Assembly (NCBI GenBank): GCA_016793885.1
Contig: JAEUHE010000231.1
Location: 1-64,000 of the forward strand
Length of the DNA stretch: 64,000 nucleotides
Direction of reading: 5' to 3'
Origin: Verrucomicrobiales bacterium
Lineage (GTDB): Bacteria; Verrucomicrobiota; Verrucomicrobiia; Limisphaerales; UBA11320
Shown: positions 63,201-64,000 of the stretch, piece after piece
Numbering within the stretch: position 1 is the stretch's first letter
How the letters are laid out: each line of letters begins with the position of its first letter
Notes under the pieces: generated by a model
Database searches by the model: none
What the model saw: the letters and a program-made list of their open reading frames with translations, nothing else
What the model was told of the DNA's origin: nothing
Made by a program: the position numbers and the translations under genes

Positions 63201-64000
63201 AGTTTCGTCCACGAAAACACTTACCTCATCCTCGCAAGTCTGCGGGGCACCCGAAGGTGGTTTGGTGGTGTAGACAAGCTTCAACACATGCCGCCCCCCA
63301 GTTCGCCAGGCCACATCCACCGTTGGACCATCGCCCTGCCCGAACAAGGATCCACCCGAGTCCACGCTCCATCGGTAGGTTCCAACTTCTGGATGCACCG
63401 TGGCTTGATAGGTCTCTCGCACACCCGCCACCGCGCGGACAAATCCGCCAATGGAGACCCGGCACTCGTCGGGCGTAATCCGCACGGTGTGCACATCGGA
63501 GCACTCCTGCTCACCATCAGGAGAGGTATAAGCCACGGTGATCTGATAGTCGCCGAGCTGGGCATACCGAGTGGAGAACTCAGGGCCAGAACCAGCCGAC
63601 GGCTCGCCCCCCGGAGCACTCCAGGACCAACTGCCGCCCCCGCTGATACTTGTCCCAAAGGAGTACACCACATTGGTGGTGCCGCCAATCGGGCCCACAA
63701 TCAGTACAGAGCATTGCTCCTCTTCCTTCTCGACCTCCCCACCGCTGCCCGAAGCGCCCGGTTGGACTCCATGCCAGCCCGGCTGCTGGATGCCGACTCC
63801 CGGGTCGGTGCACACACGGGAGCCGTCCGGCGAAACCGTCATGGATCCCACGATCTCCCAATAGCCTTTGTCGTGGTCAAAACTCCACAATGCCGACTTG
63901 CTCCCGCCCACTGCCACCAGGCCCGTTTCAGGATCGGGAAGGTTCGGAAAACAAATCGGAGCTGGAATGGACAGGTTCTGGGGGCCATCGCTCTGAACCG
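57297..64000 (-). CDS. Giant exported PKD/Ig/propeller protein (5' end missing)
   Basis: The frame stays open to the right edge of the window, so the start is missing; at least 2230 residues are visible. Near the edge there is SFDHDKGYWEIVGSMTVSPDG, a motif known from large bacterial repeat proteins. Counting from the GTG at 63917: PKD- or Ig-like repeats with conserved tryptophans fill ~20-540; a thrombospondin-3-like calcium segment (TDPTRSDTDGDGVNDGTE) is near 625; LVIVD-like propeller repeats cover ~665-960; Ig-like and Big_5-like domains ~970-1370 (IQVVFNEPIEASSLP); several pre-peptidase C-terminal-like domains ~1375-1825; and a final Kelch- or delta-60-like region ~1826-2206 (NFTSMGGVAAPGIARWNGS). 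It ends AVWENAP and lacks the shared C-terminal module. A surface or matrix role is inferred. Confidence 0.92.
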   Translation of the reverse strand, partial: VQSDGPQNLSIPAPICFPNLPDPETGLVAVGGSKSALWSFDHDKGYWEIVGSMTVSPDGSRVCTDPGVGIQQPGWHGVQPGASGSGGEVEKEEEQCSVLIVGPIGGTTNVVYSFGTSISGGGSWSWSAPGGEPSAGSGPEFSTRYAQLGDYQITVAYTSPDGEQECSDVHTVRITPDECRVSIGGFVRAVAGVRETYQATVHPEVGTYRWSVDSGGSLFGQGDGPTVDVAWRTGGRHVLKLVYTTKPPSGAPQTCEDEVSVFVDETLELLDHRDLPLSDAEPPFVGSTITVHGNLSSSLGRYEWSGSEGVNILNPASSHTQISFSSPGMKVIQATFTPFEESGKSQTRLVTLRVRDTCTVVLTPLRSVAAVGDPVTVTVTTAPDSGGTVSWEAVGATPATGTGRSFTTRYAKEGIYQVTATYETAQGERCSVLGSVQVGAIDCRLTLSGPSVLEPGEVGDFSVLGNGTSGFYAAKVATTGESLGFGQPGDGVPFEFGVGFNSPGTYTVEVVYLGTFALLTPGECTLTHTVTVSGPTPPVPSLADVSGAGSPAVRPVKGRNYYARVNLKTGSIRRGLTAANGVAHPRPVRVASLTRFREYLLNERTLKVAIETFESPADGVPFGFPRFLLQPDLSPDGDRDGLSDLAEFIVGTDPTRSDTDGDGVNDGTEVRSGTQPLGEDPGEPGALGGAATSGYAWDVCVEGDRALLAAGAAGLEVFNVFETMPPVRIAQLKLGGEATAVACLGRNAIVAVRGAGLAMVDLEGPSAPSLRALTPTGAEVSGVAMSGGLAAAALEDGSLLLLDSATGTVIQKLELGYPLDDVLVSGRYVYVLGRSGEDALVSAVEVRDGFAFVSGSASSKGSRGAGGRRLRLVSGSDRLLVIHTAGFSIIDLTNPGQPSVEAQVLTGQFGWRHAAMLGENLFAAADPVSTDDGAHDVQIYRFEPGGTTVSFDQQIPTPGSAEAVAIRQGLGYVADGASGLQVVRFQDADRAGRPPLVSWASPPVESRVEEAKMFVQAVLATDDVGVSRVEFLLDGTLVATDASPPFELKLLTPRRALGREIIRLRARAIDTGGNVTVSDELALELTADASAPVAMSLTPPPGVEVANEAVRSIQVVFNEPIEASSLPAGSLRLFFAGSDATLGTADDVDLPGEVTYSAATSTLILSLTSPVAQGRFRAVLLEGLGDRVGNRLTSPVSWDFTVVGPRVVQRLPAPGGNSGGTRVEIRFSSFLDPASVGAAPVVTSAGPDEQLGTGDDVLMGGSVNYLPGTAELARHFAAPLPSGNYRVLLPQTLASAAQVAMAAPVTWDFKVSSVTFGTNAISLSGVLAGEFATDEHRVTVQAGGAFVIQNPNQLRVVLTRLDGSILADENRSLLKISDLVPGAYLIQVHRGAGGGSLNYTLGLNRFSQRVVEQVLVGESPQSITGRTKLDAGDEDVYLLSMTAGQNYFVQLLASGFPCPVRWSVFEPGGVPLVFLQAGCGQSAVVRSPTGGVMRVVVEGLRAGRADLRVTRSQQRSFQIDLTGVDLYSSSSDPQFSGSKSTLNPGDSALVAITAAAGEEYHFSDPSGSFECMSVRFTGPTGEILTDEECDGPRTLTFGAGGVHQLRIVNTLSGARSMRLLLARHVRRMLPELNLAAGGFVRREERLNGPGSQDSYPVVLSADQEVIFTPGRFNRCHNWQLLNDQGERVFGPASMCGRSVRFSPASSGVFQLVITATPDSADFGSDYAFAAGTPGIVTTRHDLRVDRALEAFDELPLPGAGRVFELEFLAEEVVKFQIGLGSEGCSGLVAARVLAPDGTLLFSLNEGDCGATRFLRLGRAGIYRVEFQLSPDAEPERYGLQVDRARQAPGRWVAQTDLKNPLQGPGTALLAAEGSSDVYVAGPFAGGVGVAQRSGEGWDILGLASRQDAVPVRVLALLRRGAHLFAAGNFTSMGGVAAPGIARWNGSIWESLGTGIEVVAADFSNQLLEVRDLAFLGDNLFAGGLFRVSGGVPTFNLSRWDGTRWHSLPGPLGLRQLDGVGGRRDDLGESADSLVVLGGKVYVAGAYQFPSSNIGGWGLDGMLDNTFGGTLRSTFDRGRVRLARADGGLLYVQGEIGRAGANFGTIDVQDFAVWTGTEWRRGPTSLPSFGVSDMVVRGETIVVGGMLFNLSDDTATGRPENSTVTQGIGLWNGTEWSAPGIGVESEAGSFEGAARVSGSVARLQLRGQQLYVTGQFTFAGGNPAAFYAVWENAP

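Noticed and set aside
1-64000. tRNA, rRNA, phage, restriction or toxin-antitoxin genes
   Set aside because: None were recognised on either strand by eye; small RNAs cannot be excluded without a covariance search.

Overview
The window looks like a chromosomal piece of a GC-rich, Gram-negative bacterium of the Verrucomicrobiota. This is an inference: no rRNA, tRNA or ribosomal marker lies here. It rests on three things. Very large exported proteins are stacked with Ig, LamG, Calx-beta, FG-GAP and propeller modules. Ten of them end in a small C-terminal module of the pattern (Y/F)xLxxSxDLxxWxxV ... FYRL, which I know mainly from verrucomicrobial secreted proteins. An MlaA domain implies an outer membrane. 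About 23 genes fill the 64 kb, and thirteen very large exported proteins take up most of it.

Layout. 1-323: intergenic, with repeat motifs. 324-11524 (minus): three-gene operon of exported proteins of 1199, 674 and 1837 aa; only the middle one has recognisable repeats. 11716-14143 (plus): an epoxide-hydrolase-like enzyme and a PQQ-type sugar dehydrogenase. 14374-18900: protein with a beta/gamma-crystallin domain, a PKD-like domain and three LamG domains. 19036-21240: OmpR-type two-component pair, followed by a 2582-aa surface protein. Two arrays of four TTAAnn hexamers at 10/11/11-bp spacing lie before the kinase and before the 2582-aa gene, and look like binding sites of the regulator. 29132-31090 (minus): MlaA domain fused to a serine alpha/beta-hydrolase. 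31208-33643 (minus): Ig plus discoidin-type protein. 34007-34327: glycine-tailed RRM RNA-binding protein with a strong terminator. 34447-39087 (minus): FG-GAP and Calx-beta proteins. 39088-40016: intergenic island with four repeat families. 40017-41166: two orphan response regulators. 41215-49116: CAP/SCP-domain protein and subtilisin-like protease, which share a ~125-residue module in five copies. 49252-54393: four-heme protein made by tandem duplication of a beta-propeller plus di-heme peroxidase unit. 54444-56255 (minus): Ig-esterase. 56419-57248: small lipoprotein and a phosphatase of the dual-specificity type. 57297-64000 (minus): a giant exported protein running off the right edge.

How the parts fit: most genes act outside the cytoplasm, in adhesion, polymer binding, proteolysis, ester hydrolysis and periplasmic redox chemistry. 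Three regulatory genes and one sensor kinase are interspersed. The signals I find most worth following are the shared C-terminal module, the MlaA-hydrolase fusion, the duplicated propeller-peroxidase, the regulator-like hexamer arrays and the fold-back repeats on both sides of the Calx-beta gene. No transposase, integrase, phage gene, CRISPR array or restriction system was seen.
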